From the NCBI RefSeq assembly GCF_000348745.1, contig NC_020812.1, positions 310,001-374,000 of the forward strand: a stretch of DNA of 64,000 bases, read 5' to 3'. Below are positions 25,273 through 32,568 of the stretch, piece after piece. This DNA comes from Micavibrio aeruginosavorus EPB. Lineage in GTDB: Bacteria; Pseudomonadota; Alphaproteobacteria; Micavibrionales; Micavibrionaceae. The position numbers were made by a program, and so were the translations under genes. A model generated the notes under the pieces. It ran no database searches and had not been told where the DNA came from. It saw only the letters and a list, made by a program, of their open reading frames with translations. The first letter of the stretch is position 1, and each line of letters opens with the position of its first letter.

Positions 25273-26088
25273 ATGCGCATCCTGACATGGAATATCAATT
25301 CGGTTCGCCTGCGGATGCCGCTTTTGAAAAAGCTGGTTCGCGAATGTGCGCCCGATATGATCTGCCTGCAGGAAACAAAAACGCCGGACGATCTGTTCCC
25401 CTTGCGCGATGTCGAGAAAGCCGGATACGCCCACACCCACATCCATGGCATGAAATCCTATAACGGCGTTGCGATTTTATCCAAGGTGCCGTTCACCACG
25501 ACCGAAATTCACCACCGCGTCGGGCGTGAAGATTGCCGCCATATCGCCGCGCATGTGCAGGTGGCCGAATTCAAAAAACCGTTGCAGATTCATTGCCTGT
25601 ACATTCCCGCCGGTGGCGATGTGCCCGACCGCACTGTGAACGATAAATTCGGCCACAAGCTGGATTTCGTCGATGAAATGGCCGGATGGTTTGCGCAAGA
25701 AGGCAAGTCGAGCGACCCGATGATTGCGCTGGGTGATTTCAATATCGCGCCATTGGAACACGATGTGTGGTCGCATAAACAATTGCTGGATGTCGTGTCG
25801 CACACGCCGATTGAGGTCGAAAAACTGACCGCGATGCAGGATTCGTTGCAGTGGCATGATGCCATTCGCCATTTCGTGCCGGATGACCAGAAATGTTACA
25901 CATGGTGGTCATACCGCAACCGTGATTGGAAAAAATCAAACCGTGGCCGTCGTCTGGATCACATCTGGGTGACCAAGCCGTTGGTGCCGCATTTGACCGG
26001 GCATGGTATTCTGGCCGCTGCACGCGACTGGGAAAAGCCCAGCGACCACGTGCCGGTGATGATCGACCTTGATCTCAAGGCCGCCTGA
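25273..26088 (+). CDS. xthA: exodeoxyribonuclease III / AP endonuclease
   Basis: Encodes 271 aa from MRILTWNINSVRLRMPLLKK, the typical ExoIII start; the ribosome site is weak. Repairs abasic sites and degrades duplex DNA 3' to 5'. Active-site residues can be seen: Asn in WNINS, Glu in CLQETK, the tyrosine-containing CLYIPAGGD, DFNIAP, WSYR and the terminal SDHVP histidine. It stands where recR would be expected after ybaB, with a 25-nt gap, so it may be read from the dnaX promoter. Confidence 0.94.
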   Translation: MRILTWNINSVRLRMPLLKKLVRECAPDMICLQETKTPDDLFPLRDVEKAGYAHTHIHGMKSYNGVAILSKVPFTTTEIHHRVGREDCRHIAAHVQVAEFKKPLQIHCLYIPAGGDVPDRTVNDKFGHKLDFVDEMAGWFAQEGKSSDPMIALGDFNIAPLEHDVWSHKQLLDVVSHTPIEVEKLTAMQDSLQWHDAIRHFVPDDQKCYTWWSYRNRDWKKSNRGRRLDHIWVTKPLVPHLTGHGILAAARDWEKPSDHVPVMIDLDLKAA

Positions 26089-26245
26089 AACGCGCATTTT
26101 ACGCACGGAAACCGTCCTGGATAATGCGTCCGTTAATTCTGCAATCAATTTGATTTAATTTGATTTATTTGACTTTTTTGTGCCATCCGGGCGATCATTT
26201 ATTTATGCGCATCCTGCGCTGTTTTATGACGCGACATGATGGATC

Positions 26246-26917
26246 ATGAATTTCGATTTGAATCTGCCTTATCACGTTTATTGTGAATCGGCCTCGTTCT
26301 TCGGGGTCTCCCAGCCATTGAATATTCTTTCCAACCTGGCCTTCATTGTCGGGGCGTTTTTGCTGTGGTCGCAGGATCGCGGGCGCGGCACGTCCTTGTC
26401 GCTGCTGGCCATGTTGATGGCGGTGGTCGGGTTTGCGGGGATGGTGTGGCACATCACCGGGCAACAATTTGCCGCCGCCATTGATATTGGCGCGCAACTG
26501 GTCATGGGAACGATCCTGACCATGATTTTGGCGCACCAGATTTTGCGCTGGCATCCCGTGAATGCGGTCATTGTTGGGGTGGTTATGCTGCTCTGTGCGA
26601 TGTTGGGGCGGGATTTGGGGTTGCCGTTTATGTTGCAAAATGGCGGCGCGTTTTTGCCCGCCATGGTGTTTCTGGTTATTCTGGCTTTCGTTGAAATTCA
26701 ACGTGGGCGCATGCGTGAGGCCAAATTCCTGATGGGGTCGGCCTATGTGCTGTTTGTGGGATTGGTTTTCTATTCGCTCGACTGGGCTTTGTGCTGGTCG
26801 TTCCCGTACGGCATGCATTTCGCGTGGCATCTCTGCATGGCCCTGTCGATCTGGCTGGCGGTGGAGGCCATTTGGACCGATCAACAGGACAATGCAAGAG
26901 AGGAAAAGCTGGCCTGA
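26246..26917 (+). CDS. ceramidase-like seven-helix membrane protein (CREST superfamily)
   Basis: Encodes 223 aa with about seven hydrophobic helices. The CREST-type metal-hydrolase marks are present: YCESASFFGVSQPLNILSNLAFIVGA near the start, MVWHITGQQFAAAIDIG in helix 3 (His and Asp), and GMHFAWHLCMA in the last helix (HxxxH). In eukaryotic alkaline ceramidases these residues bind zinc and cleave ceramide. Bacterial members are of unknown substrate and may act on other amide lipids. Single gene with AT-rich upstream DNA; separated from the MFS gene by an inverted repeat. Confidence 0.8.
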   Translation: MNFDLNLPYHVYCESASFFGVSQPLNILSNLAFIVGAFLLWSQDRGRGTSLSLLAMLMAVVGFAGMVWHITGQQFAAAIDIGAQLVMGTILTMILAHQILRWHPVNAVIVGVVMLLCAMLGRDLGLPFMLQNGGAFLPAMVFLVILAFVEIQRGRMREAKFLMGSAYVLFVGLVFYSLDWALCWSFPYGMHFAWHLCMALSIWLAVEAIWTDQQDNAREEKLA

Positions 26918-26924
26918 GCATTGT

Positions 26925-27003
26925 TGTCATCCCGAACGAATGTGAGGGATCCCATCTTGTGATACAGTGAGATCCCTCGTCGCTGCGCTCTGTCGGGATG
27001 ACA
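26925..27003. repeat. 79-bp palindromic intergenic repeat
   Basis: TGTCATCCCGA (26925-26935) and TCGGGATGACA (26993-27003) form the ends; GAGGGATC and GATCCCTC form an inner stem. This TGTCATCCCGA-type element is a familiar dispersed repeat of alphaproteobacteria and relatives. It lies between convergent genes and may also stop transcription. Confidence 0.75.
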
Positions 27004-27004
27004 T

Positions 27005-28201
27005 TTAGGGGGCGGGCGCTTTTTCCGCCCGGATCAGGCCAATCATAAACGGCCCGCCCAGCAGTGCGATAAACCCGCCAAGGGCCAGCAAAGCGCCATC
27101 AATCCCCATGGAGCCTTCCAAAATACCAAAAACGGTCATGGCGGGAATGGCCATCACATGCACCATCAAACTGGCGGTGGACAGGATGGTGGCGCGCCGG
27201 GTGCTGTCCACCCGCTTGTTCAGCGCGGCCTGCATCCGGGGCTGGCCAAAGCCATAGACCAGATATCCGCACAGGATCAGCACCACGCCAACCCAGCCGA
27301 TAAAAACCCCGGCCACAACGCAAATCATCACCTCAAATGCCAGCAGGCCGCCGAGAATATAACGGTTGGGCCAATGCGCGGGCAGGATATGGCTGAATTG
27401 TCCGGCCACCGCGCTGATCAGGAAACCGCACGCGCCCAATACACCGAACCATGCCGCCGGGACATCGTTGGCGATGTAATAAGGCTGCTGCGTCCACAAC
27501 AAGACCTTTGTGCCGCAGAACATGACGGCCCCGGCGAAGATCAGCATGGCAACCTCACGGTGGCCGTGCAGGGCGTAACGCATGGTTTCGATCATGTCGG
27601 CAATGGGGTGTTTGTCCGCGGTGCGTTTGTGACGTGCGGGTTCCACCAGCAACGCCGCACAGACAATGGCGAACGCATAGCCAAATCCGGTCAGGCCCAT
27701 GGCCAGATGCGGGTCGATGGAATACAAAAATCCACCCACCGCGCTGGCCGCGGCGATCGAATAAAATCCGTATGAAAAGCGTTTTCCTTCGCGCTTCGAA
27801 AATTCATCTTCGCGCCCCTGATCCAGCAAGGTGTCGTACAAGAACGCCTGAACCGTGCCGGAATTCAAACTGACCCCAACGCCGAGCAAACCTTGTGCTA
27901 TACACGCATCCAGAAACGAATCCGCATTCCACAACAGGGCAAATCCCACCATGTTGATTGCACTGCCCAGGATCAATGTGTGCTTGCGTTTCCACACATC
28001 AGACAGCCATCCGCTGGGAACCTCCATCAACAGGACAACGGCGGAGAAAATAGCTTCTGCGATCATCAGTTCGCGAAAACCAATGCCAATCACATCCTGA
28101 TAATACAACAGGAAGACGGGCAGGATAAAAATCGCACTGATCCCGATATTATGCAGGTTCAGAAGCAGGATATTGCGGTTTGTGAATTGGTCTTTTGTCA
28201 T
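27005..28201 (-). CDS. MFS transporter
   Basis: Encodes 398 aa with about 12 membrane helices. The start at 28201 is chosen because its ATG overlaps the stop of the upstream acetyltransferase gene as ATGA, a coupling arrangement. The MFS loop 2-3 motif is visible as GWLSDVWKRKHTLILGS after EVPS. The family resembles small-molecule exporters or uptake carriers of the drug/H+ group with unknown substrate. It could export what the linked acetyltransferase modifies, but this is inference. Confidence 0.88.
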   Translation of the reverse strand: MTKDQFTNRNILLLNLHNIGISAIFILPVFLLYYQDVIGIGFRELMIAEAIFSAVVLLMEVPSGWLSDVWKRKHTLILGSAINMVGFALLWNADSFLDACIAQGLLGVGVSLNSGTVQAFLYDTLLDQGREDEFSKREGKRFSYGFYSIAAASAVGGFLYSIDPHLAMGLTGFGYAFAIVCAALLVEPARHKRTADKHPIADMIETMRYALHGHREVAMLIFAGAVMFCGTKVLLWTQQPYYIANDVPAAWFGVLGACGFLISAVAGQFSHILPAHWPNRYILGGLLAFEVMICVVAGVFIGWVGVVLILCGYLVYGFGQPRMQAALNKRVDSTRRATILSTASLMVHVMAIPAMTVFGILEGSMGIDGALLALGGFIALLGGPFMIGLIRAEKAPAP

Positions 28202-28815
28202 GTTTCTGTTTCCCATCTTACATCAAGGTCGGGCAATCCGTCTGTGTTAAAGCGCACATAATCGTGATGGTCCGTAACCGTTCCATCGGGCAGGACGGTG
28301 TTCATTTTCCGAAGGGCTTCCGGAATGAAGCCCAATTTTTCAATCACGCGCCGGCTGGCCTCGTTTCCGGTGGCGTGGGCAATGTCCACGCGCCGTGCTT
28401 TCAATGCGCCAAATGCATAGCGGATCAGGGCGTTTGTGCTTTCGGTGGCATAGCCATGGCCTTGCGCGCTTTTGGTCACCCAATAACCAATTTCAAAGGT
28501 GCGCACGGTCCAGCAAAACCGGTGCAAACCCGTACCCATCACGATGCGGCCGGTTTCGCGGTTTACGCCCACCATCATCATGTCATCGCGCCGGATAAAT
28601 TTGGCGTAGGCTTCGCGCACGGTGGCCTCGTCATCGTCTGCGGTGCCCATGGTTTTGGCCCACGGCATCCAACGGCTTAATTGGTCCCAGGTTTCAACTT
28701 TGTTGGCGTGAATGGCCGCGCCATCGCCCGGCATGGCGGGGCGAAGGATGAGGCGGGGCGTGATGATCGGCATCGGAATATCGATCAAGATCGGGCGGAT
28801 GTCGGTGGTCTGCAT
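28198..28815 (-). CDS. GNAT N-acetyltransferase, RimJ/RimL-like
   Basis: Encodes 205 aa with AGGAGA ahead of the ATG. The start TPRLILRPAMPGD, the beta-4 segment FEIGYWVTKSAQGHGYATESTNALI (acetyl-CoA loop GHGYA) and VDIAHATGNEASRRVIEKLGFIPE are characteristic of the RimJ/RimL branch, which acetylates protein N-termini, amino acids or antibiotics. It is translationally coupled to the MFS transporter downstream. The substrate is unknown. Confidence 0.9.
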   Translation of the reverse strand: MQTTDIRPILIDIPMPIITPRLILRPAMPGDGAAIHANKVETWDQLSRWMPWAKTMGTADDDEATVREAYAKFIRRDDMMMVGVNRETGRIVMGTGLHRFCWTVRTFEIGYWVTKSAQGHGYATESTNALIRYAFGALKARRVDIAHATGNEASRRVIEKLGFIPEALRKMNTVLPDGTVTDHHDYVRFNTDGLPDLDVRWETET

Positions 28816-28888
28816 ATATATCTCCTGTTCGGTTTTTATGAACCGAAAGGCGGATGCAGATGATATTCCGGATGGTTTGGGAATAAAT

Positions 28889-28916
28889 CTGTCAGCCTTT
28901 CGGGGGTGGCTGACAG
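28889..28916 (-). terminator. terminator of the 42-aa membrane protein gene
   Basis: CTGTCAGCC / GGCTGACAG with a 10-nt loop, followed on the minus strand by ATTTATT. It lies 11 nt past the stop of the small gene. Confidence 0.7.
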
Positions 28917-28927
28917 AGGGGAAACCC

Positions 28928-29056
28928 TTATTCCATCAACCCATCCATGGCGCACACGGATGCAACGAAGCCGCCCACAATGCCGGCCAGAATTCCTGTC
29001 TGGGCCAGATTTGCGGCAATAGCCTTCGTGTTCAGTGGTGCCATAAGGCGGTTCAT
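28928..29056 (-). CDS. 42-aa small membrane protein
   Basis: Begins MNRLMAPLNTKAIAANLAQT and continues with one hydrophobic helix (GILAGIVGGFVASVCAM), ending DGLME. GAGGACC is 5 nt ahead of the ATG and a dedicated hairpin follows the stop, so the unit looks complete. Too small for family recognition. It could be an assembly or regulatory subunit of a membrane complex or a toxin-like peptide; nothing nearby decides. Confidence 0.6.
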   Translation of the reverse strand: MNRLMAPLNTKAIAANLAQTGILAGIVGGFVASVCAMDGLME

Positions 29057-29161
29057 GGAATGGTCCTCAAAGTTTGTTCATTCATGGAAACACAAGTCCA
29101 CCTTGCGGCGCAACACAAATTTGTGATGAAAAAGGGATTCAATCATCGCCGTATGTGCGGT

Positions 29162-29167
29162 TATAAT
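29162..29167 (+). promoter_or_regulatory. -10 box giving a probably leaderless mRNA
   Basis: TATAAT lies 7 nt before the ATG at 29175, with a weak TTCAAT about 18 bp upstream. Transcription would start at or next to the ATG, and no ribosome site is present. Confidence 0.5.
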
Positions 29168-29174
29168 CCCCGCC

Positions 29175-29423
29175 ATGAGCGATTCATTCTTTACACGGCA
29201 TCTGCGCGATGCGGACGAAGGGTATTTTGAACATCTGGCTTTCACGTTGAAAGTCGGCGCGACGATGGTCGTGATTGCCTGTGTTGTGGTGATCCATGGG
29301 CTGTTGCCCTTCCTGTTCACCCATACGGGCAGCCGGATGCTGGACCGGCTGAATGCCGATATGGCCGCCCGTCGGGCCCATTGCCAGGCTAAATGCGCTC
29401 AAAAACGGTCTGAAAACGGCTGA
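29175..29423 (+). CDS. DUF6356-like small membrane protein
   Basis: Encodes 82 aa starting MSDSFFTRHLRDADEGYFEHLAF, with one membrane segment (VGATMVVIACVVVIHGLLPFLF) and TGSRMLDRLNADM after it. The order H-x-R-x3-E-x-YFEH, helix, TGS fits a small alphaproteobacterial family of unknown function (DUF6356 as far as I can recall). The C-terminus has two cysteines. It lies 51 bp ahead of rimO. Its -10 box is so close that the transcript is likely leaderless. Confidence 0.7.
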   Translation: MSDSFFTRHLRDADEGYFEHLAFTLKVGATMVVIACVVVIHGLLPFLFTHTGSRMLDRLNADMAARRAHCQAKCAQKRSENG

Positions 29424-29474
29424 AAATCACAAAAATCTCGCTTTTTACCCCCGGATTCGGGTATATCTCCGCCC

Positions 29475-30806
29475 ATGAAACAGGTCAAAAAAGCTCCCAC
29501 AGTTGGTATGGTTTCCCTCGGTTGCCCCAAGGCGCTGGTGGATTCCGAACGTATCATGACGCAGCTCCGGTCCGAGGGGTATGATTTCTCCGCCACGCAT
29601 GACGGGGCCGATGTGGTCATTGTCAATACGTGCGGGTTTCTGGACTCGGCCAAGGAAGAATCGCTGGCCGCGATTGGCGATGCGCTGAAAGAAAACGGCA
29701 AGGTCATCGTGACCGGGTGCATGGGCGCCGAACCGGAATCGATTACAAAAATTCACCCAAAGGTGATGGCCGTGACCGGCCCGCAACAATATGAAGATGT
29801 TGTCGGCGCTGTGCATGATGTGGTCGCCCCGGTGCATGACCCGTATGTCGATCTGGTGCCGGAAGCGGGTTTGAAACTGACCCCGCGTCACTATGCCTAT
29901 TTGAAAATTTCCGAAGGGTGCAACAACCGCTGCACCTTCTGCATTATCCCGTCTTTGCGCGGCGATCTGGTCAGCCGCCCGGCCCACCATGTGTTGTTCG
30001 AAGCGGAAAAGCTGGTCAATTCCGGCGTGAAGGAATTGCTGGTTATTTCCCAGGATACCTCGGCCTATGGCGTTGATCTGAAATACGCCGACAGCCCGTG
30101 GAAGGGTGGTCGCGTGCGCGCGAAATTCTATGATCTGTGCGCGGCGTTGGGGGATATGGGCGTGTGGGTGCGTTTGCACTATGTTTACCCGTATCCGCAT
30201 GTGGATGATGTGATCCCGCTGATGGCGGATGGGAAAATCCTGCCCTATCTGGATATTCCATTCCAGCACGCCAGCCCCAACGTGCTGAAGGCGATGAAGC
30301 GCCCCGGCAATGTCGACAAAATCGCCGATCGGATCGGCAACTGGCGCAAACAGGTGCCGGATTTGACGCTGCGGTCCACCTTCATCGTCGGTTTCCCCGG
30401 CGAAACAGAATCCGATTTTGAAATGCTGCTGGATTTTATGAAGGACGCGAAAATCGATCGCGCCGGATGCTTCAAATACGAAGCGGTGCAGGGCGCGAAA
30501 GCGAACGATATCGACGGTGCCATTCCGGAAGAAGTGAAGCAGGAACGCTATGACCGTTTCATGCAGGTGCAACAAGGCATCAGCGCCGCAAAATCCGAAG
30601 CCAAAATCGATACCATCGTTCAATGTATTGTTGACGAGGTTGATGGCGAAGGCGGAGCGGATGCCCGTTCCATGGCCGACGCCCCTGAAATCGACGGCAA
30701 GGTCTTCCTGCGCGACGTTCCGTCGGATGTGAAACAGGGCGATTACGTCAGCGTGCTGGTCGAAGATGCCGATGCGTACGATTTATACGGCGTCGTTGTG
30801 GAATAA
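29475..30806 (+). CDS. rimO: ribosomal protein S12 methylthiotransferase
   Basis: Encodes 443 aa. A radical-SAM enzyme that adds a methylthio group to the conserved Asp of S12. The N-terminal UPF0004 domain starts [19 protein letters not shown] with cluster cysteines in LGCPK, VNTCGF and TGCMGAE. The radical-SAM motif is [14 protein letters not shown] (CxxxCxxC), and the C-terminal TRAM domain ends [32 protein letters not shown] and the GCMGAE/GPQQYE segments favour RimO over MiaB. The ribosome site is weak. Ends at a strong terminator. Confidence 0.96.
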   Translation: MKQVKKAPTVGMVSLGCPKALVDSERIMTQLRSEGYDFSATHDGADVVIVNTCGFLDSAKEESLAAIGDALKENGKVIVTGCMGAEPESITKIHPKVMAVTGPQQYEDVVGAVHDVVAPVHDPYVDLVPEAGLKLTPRHYAYLKISEGCNNRCTFCIIPSLRGDLVSRPAHHVLFEAEKLVNSGVKELLVISQDTSAYGVDLKYADSPWKGGRVRAKFYDLCAALGDMGVWVRLHYVYPYPHVDDVIPLMADGKILPYLDIPFQHASPNVLKAMKRPGNVDKIADRIGNWRKQVPDLTLRSTFIVGFPGETESDFEMLLDFMKDAKIDRAGCFKYEAVQGAKANDIDGAIPEEVKQERYDRFMQVQQGISAAKSEAKIDTIVQCIVDEVDGEGGADARSMADAPEIDGKVFLRDVPSDVKQGDYVSVLVEDADAYDLYGVVVE

Positions 30807-30807
30807 C

Positions 30808-30838
30808 AAAAAAGCCCCGGATGGTCCGGGGCTTTTTT
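30808..30838. terminator. bidirectional intrinsic terminator
   Basis: AAAAAAGCCCCGGA / TCCGGGGCTTTTTT between the convergent rimO and the 157-aa gene. Confidence 0.9.
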
Positions 30839-30846
30839 ATGATCGG

Positions 30847-31320
30847 TCAATCCAGTTTTAAACCCACCATCTTCGGCGTACGAATACGGCTTTCCTGCCA
30901 TTTCAGCATGTCACGCTCCAGATCCACGTCGATCTGGCCGAGGATGGTGGCGTTTTTGATGCCGTGTTTCAGGACATCGCTGTGCAGGTAGAAATCGCCC
31001 GTTTCTTCGTTGATGTGGATATGGTCATCCTTTGGGCTGGTGCGTAAGGGGCGGATTTGTTGGGCCAGTTCGGTCATGCGGGGTTGGGTGTAATACCGCA
31101 TATCGGCGGACATGGACCAGCCCAGCAAGGGGTCGGAACAACGGACGCTGACCGTATAGGGGAAGATGTTCCGGCCATGCTTGGTCCGCACCGTGCCATC
31201 GGCTTGCAGGGTTTTGGGATCAGGGCTGATCTTTTTGATCAGGTCGATCCATTCCTGTTCCTGCTTCGTCAGCGGTTTGAAGAACAGGGCGCGGAAGGCT
31301 TTGGTCAGGAGGCCGGCCAT
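30847..31320 (-). CDS. protein of unknown function, paralogue of the next gene
   Basis: Encodes 157 aa from MAGLLTKAFRALFFKPLTK, with AAGGAC 9 nt ahead. Soluble, mixed charge, no signal peptide. The C-terminal half (about residues 83-145) matches the neighbouring 100-aa protein: MTELAQQIRPLRTSP, INEETGDFYLHSDV, NATILGQIDVDLERDM. The N-terminal half is extra. The phrase ETGDFYLxSDVxKxGxxNAT is the shared core. It lies 12 nt after its paralogue in one operon. No family recognised. Confidence 0.7.
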   Translation of the reverse strand: MAGLLTKAFRALFFKPLTKQEQEWIDLIKKISPDPKTLQADGTVRTKHGRNIFPYTVSVRCSDPLLGWSMSADMRYYTQPRMTELAQQIRPLRTSPKDDHIHINEETGDFYLHSDVLKHGIKNATILGQIDVDLERDMLKWQESRIRTPKMVGLKLD

Positions 31321-31332
31321 CAAAAAAAGTCC

Positions 31333-31635
31333 TTATCCGTTGGTCGGGCGCGGGTTATTTGAGGCGTTTTGAATTTTCAGGTTCAGCATTTCGCGCGTGG
31401 CGTATTTGAACATTGTCACCTCGGTGGCCAAATCAATGCGGCCCAGAGCGGTGGCATTGTCCATGCCGTTTTTTTCAACATCACTGCGCAGGTAAAAATC
31501 ACCCGTTTCGTGGTTCAGCATGATGCGGTCATTGGCAACCGGGCTGGACAGCAGGGGGCGCATTTGGCGTTTCAATTCGGCCATACGGTGGTGCAGGTCG
31601 GCCAGGTCAAAGGCGGGTTTCAAATCGCGTGTCAT
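31333..31635 (-). CDS. protein of unknown function, short paralogue
   Basis: Encodes 100 aa from MTRDLKPAFDLADLHHRMAE, with CAGGGAT upstream. Carries the same core as the 157-aa product: MAELKRQMRPLLSSP, LNHETGDFYLRSDV, NATALGRIDLATEVTMFKY. Roughly half of the shared positions are identical by eye, so the duplication is old. First gene of the two-gene operon. Function unknown; both are small soluble proteins and could form a heterodimer, which is inference. Confidence 0.7.
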   Translation of the reverse strand: MTRDLKPAFDLADLHHRMAELKRQMRPLLSSPVANDRIMLNHETGDFYLRSDVEKNGMDNATALGRIDLATEVTMFKYATREMLNLKIQNASNNPRPTNG

Positions 31636-31791
31636 AATGAATATCCCTGTTTTTATAATTGAATGCCAAACCATAGCCCGGCGGCATCAAGGCGGCAAGG
31701 TGGCCAAATTAAGGCGTTGAAAAATAATAATTTTTTAAATCGGGGCTTGAAATGAGGGGGATGTGATCTCCCTTATTACGCAAGGGGGCAA

Positions 31792-31836
31792 GGCCTGTTT
31801 GTCGTGCCCTGAATAAGATTGGGCCGACAGCAGGCC
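31792..31836. other. long hairpin in the leader of the EF-hand gene
   Basis: GGCCTGTTTGTCG pairs with CGACAGCAGGCC apart from one bulge, with about 20 nt between. It sits 74 nt ahead of the EF-hand gene's start in a 274-bp divergent intergenic region. It may be a leader structure; no T-run directly follows. Confidence 0.4.
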
Positions 31837-31909
31837 TGTCTCCTTTCGCTGGGTGGGGTGTTTTGTTTGCAAACTTAAACACCATGAATGAAGTCAATGG
31901 AGGCTCCAC

Positions 31910-32476
31910 ATGAAAAATCTGATGCGTAGAATATTGCTGACCGGTTCTGTTCTGGTCCCTGGGTTTCTGGCTCTGGGCGCGATACCGGCTGGGGCTGAGA
32001 CCGTGATGCGTGACACATACGTCAAGCAAATCGATATGCCCAACACAACCGTCGTGAATTTTGGTGCCTTCGATACCAACAAGGACGGTATCCTCTCCCG
32101 TGATGAGGTTGGTGAACGCCTGTTCATCAGCTTTGACAACGATGGCAATGGCGTCATTGATAACGTCGAATTTGATCAACGCAACGTGCTGACTTACATC
32201 CCGATGGAACGCGGCACGATCCTGTATTTTGATTATAACGATGACGGCATCATCGACGACATGGAAAAACTGAGCCAGCAAAGCTTTATCGAAAAATCCA
32301 TGCTGGATCGGTTTGCCAAAGATCCGCGTGGCCTGTCCCCCCGTGACTTTATTGAAATGGGGTTCTGGCAACTGGATACTGATCGATCCCGTGTGATCGA
32401 GCTGAGCGAATGGAAACGCGGATACGAAGTTGCCCTGCGTCCAGAAGTCGCGGAATCGTATCTGTATAACCAGTAA
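31910..32476 (+). CDS. exported EF-hand calcium-binding protein
   Basis: Encodes 188 aa with a signal peptide (MKNLMRRILLTGSVLVPGFL... cut near AGA-ET) and a GGAGG ribosome site. Four EF-hand loops: DTNKDGILSRDE (55-66), DNDGNGVIDNVE (76-87), DYNDDGIIDDME (108-119) and a decayed DTDRSRVIELSE (156-167). The first three keep the Asp at positions 1, 3 and 5 and the Gly at 6, so calcium binding in the periplasm or outside is likely. No enzyme domain is attached. Single gene with its own terminator; its partner is unknown. Confidence 0.88.
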   Translation: MKNLMRRILLTGSVLVPGFLALGAIPAGAETVMRDTYVKQIDMPNTTVVNFGAFDTNKDGILSRDEVGERLFISFDNDGNGVIDNVEFDQRNVLTYIPMERGTILYFDYNDDGIIDDMEKLSQQSFIEKSMLDRFAKDPRGLSPRDFIEMGFWQLDTDRSRVIELSEWKRGYEVALRPEVAESYLYNQ

Positions 32477-32487
32477 TCCGCAGGTTG

Positions 32488-32526
32488 AAAAAAAGCCCGG
32501 CACCATGATGGTGGCCGGGCTTTTTT
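32488..32526 (+). terminator. intrinsic terminator
   Basis: AAAAAAGCCCGGC...GCCGGGCTTTTTT with an inner CACC / GGTG stem, 12 nt past the EF-hand gene stop and ahead of the convergent typA. Confidence 0.88.
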
Positions 32527-32568
32527 ATTCATTCACGCACTGACGCGCGCGTTATCGTTTGTTCGCAC

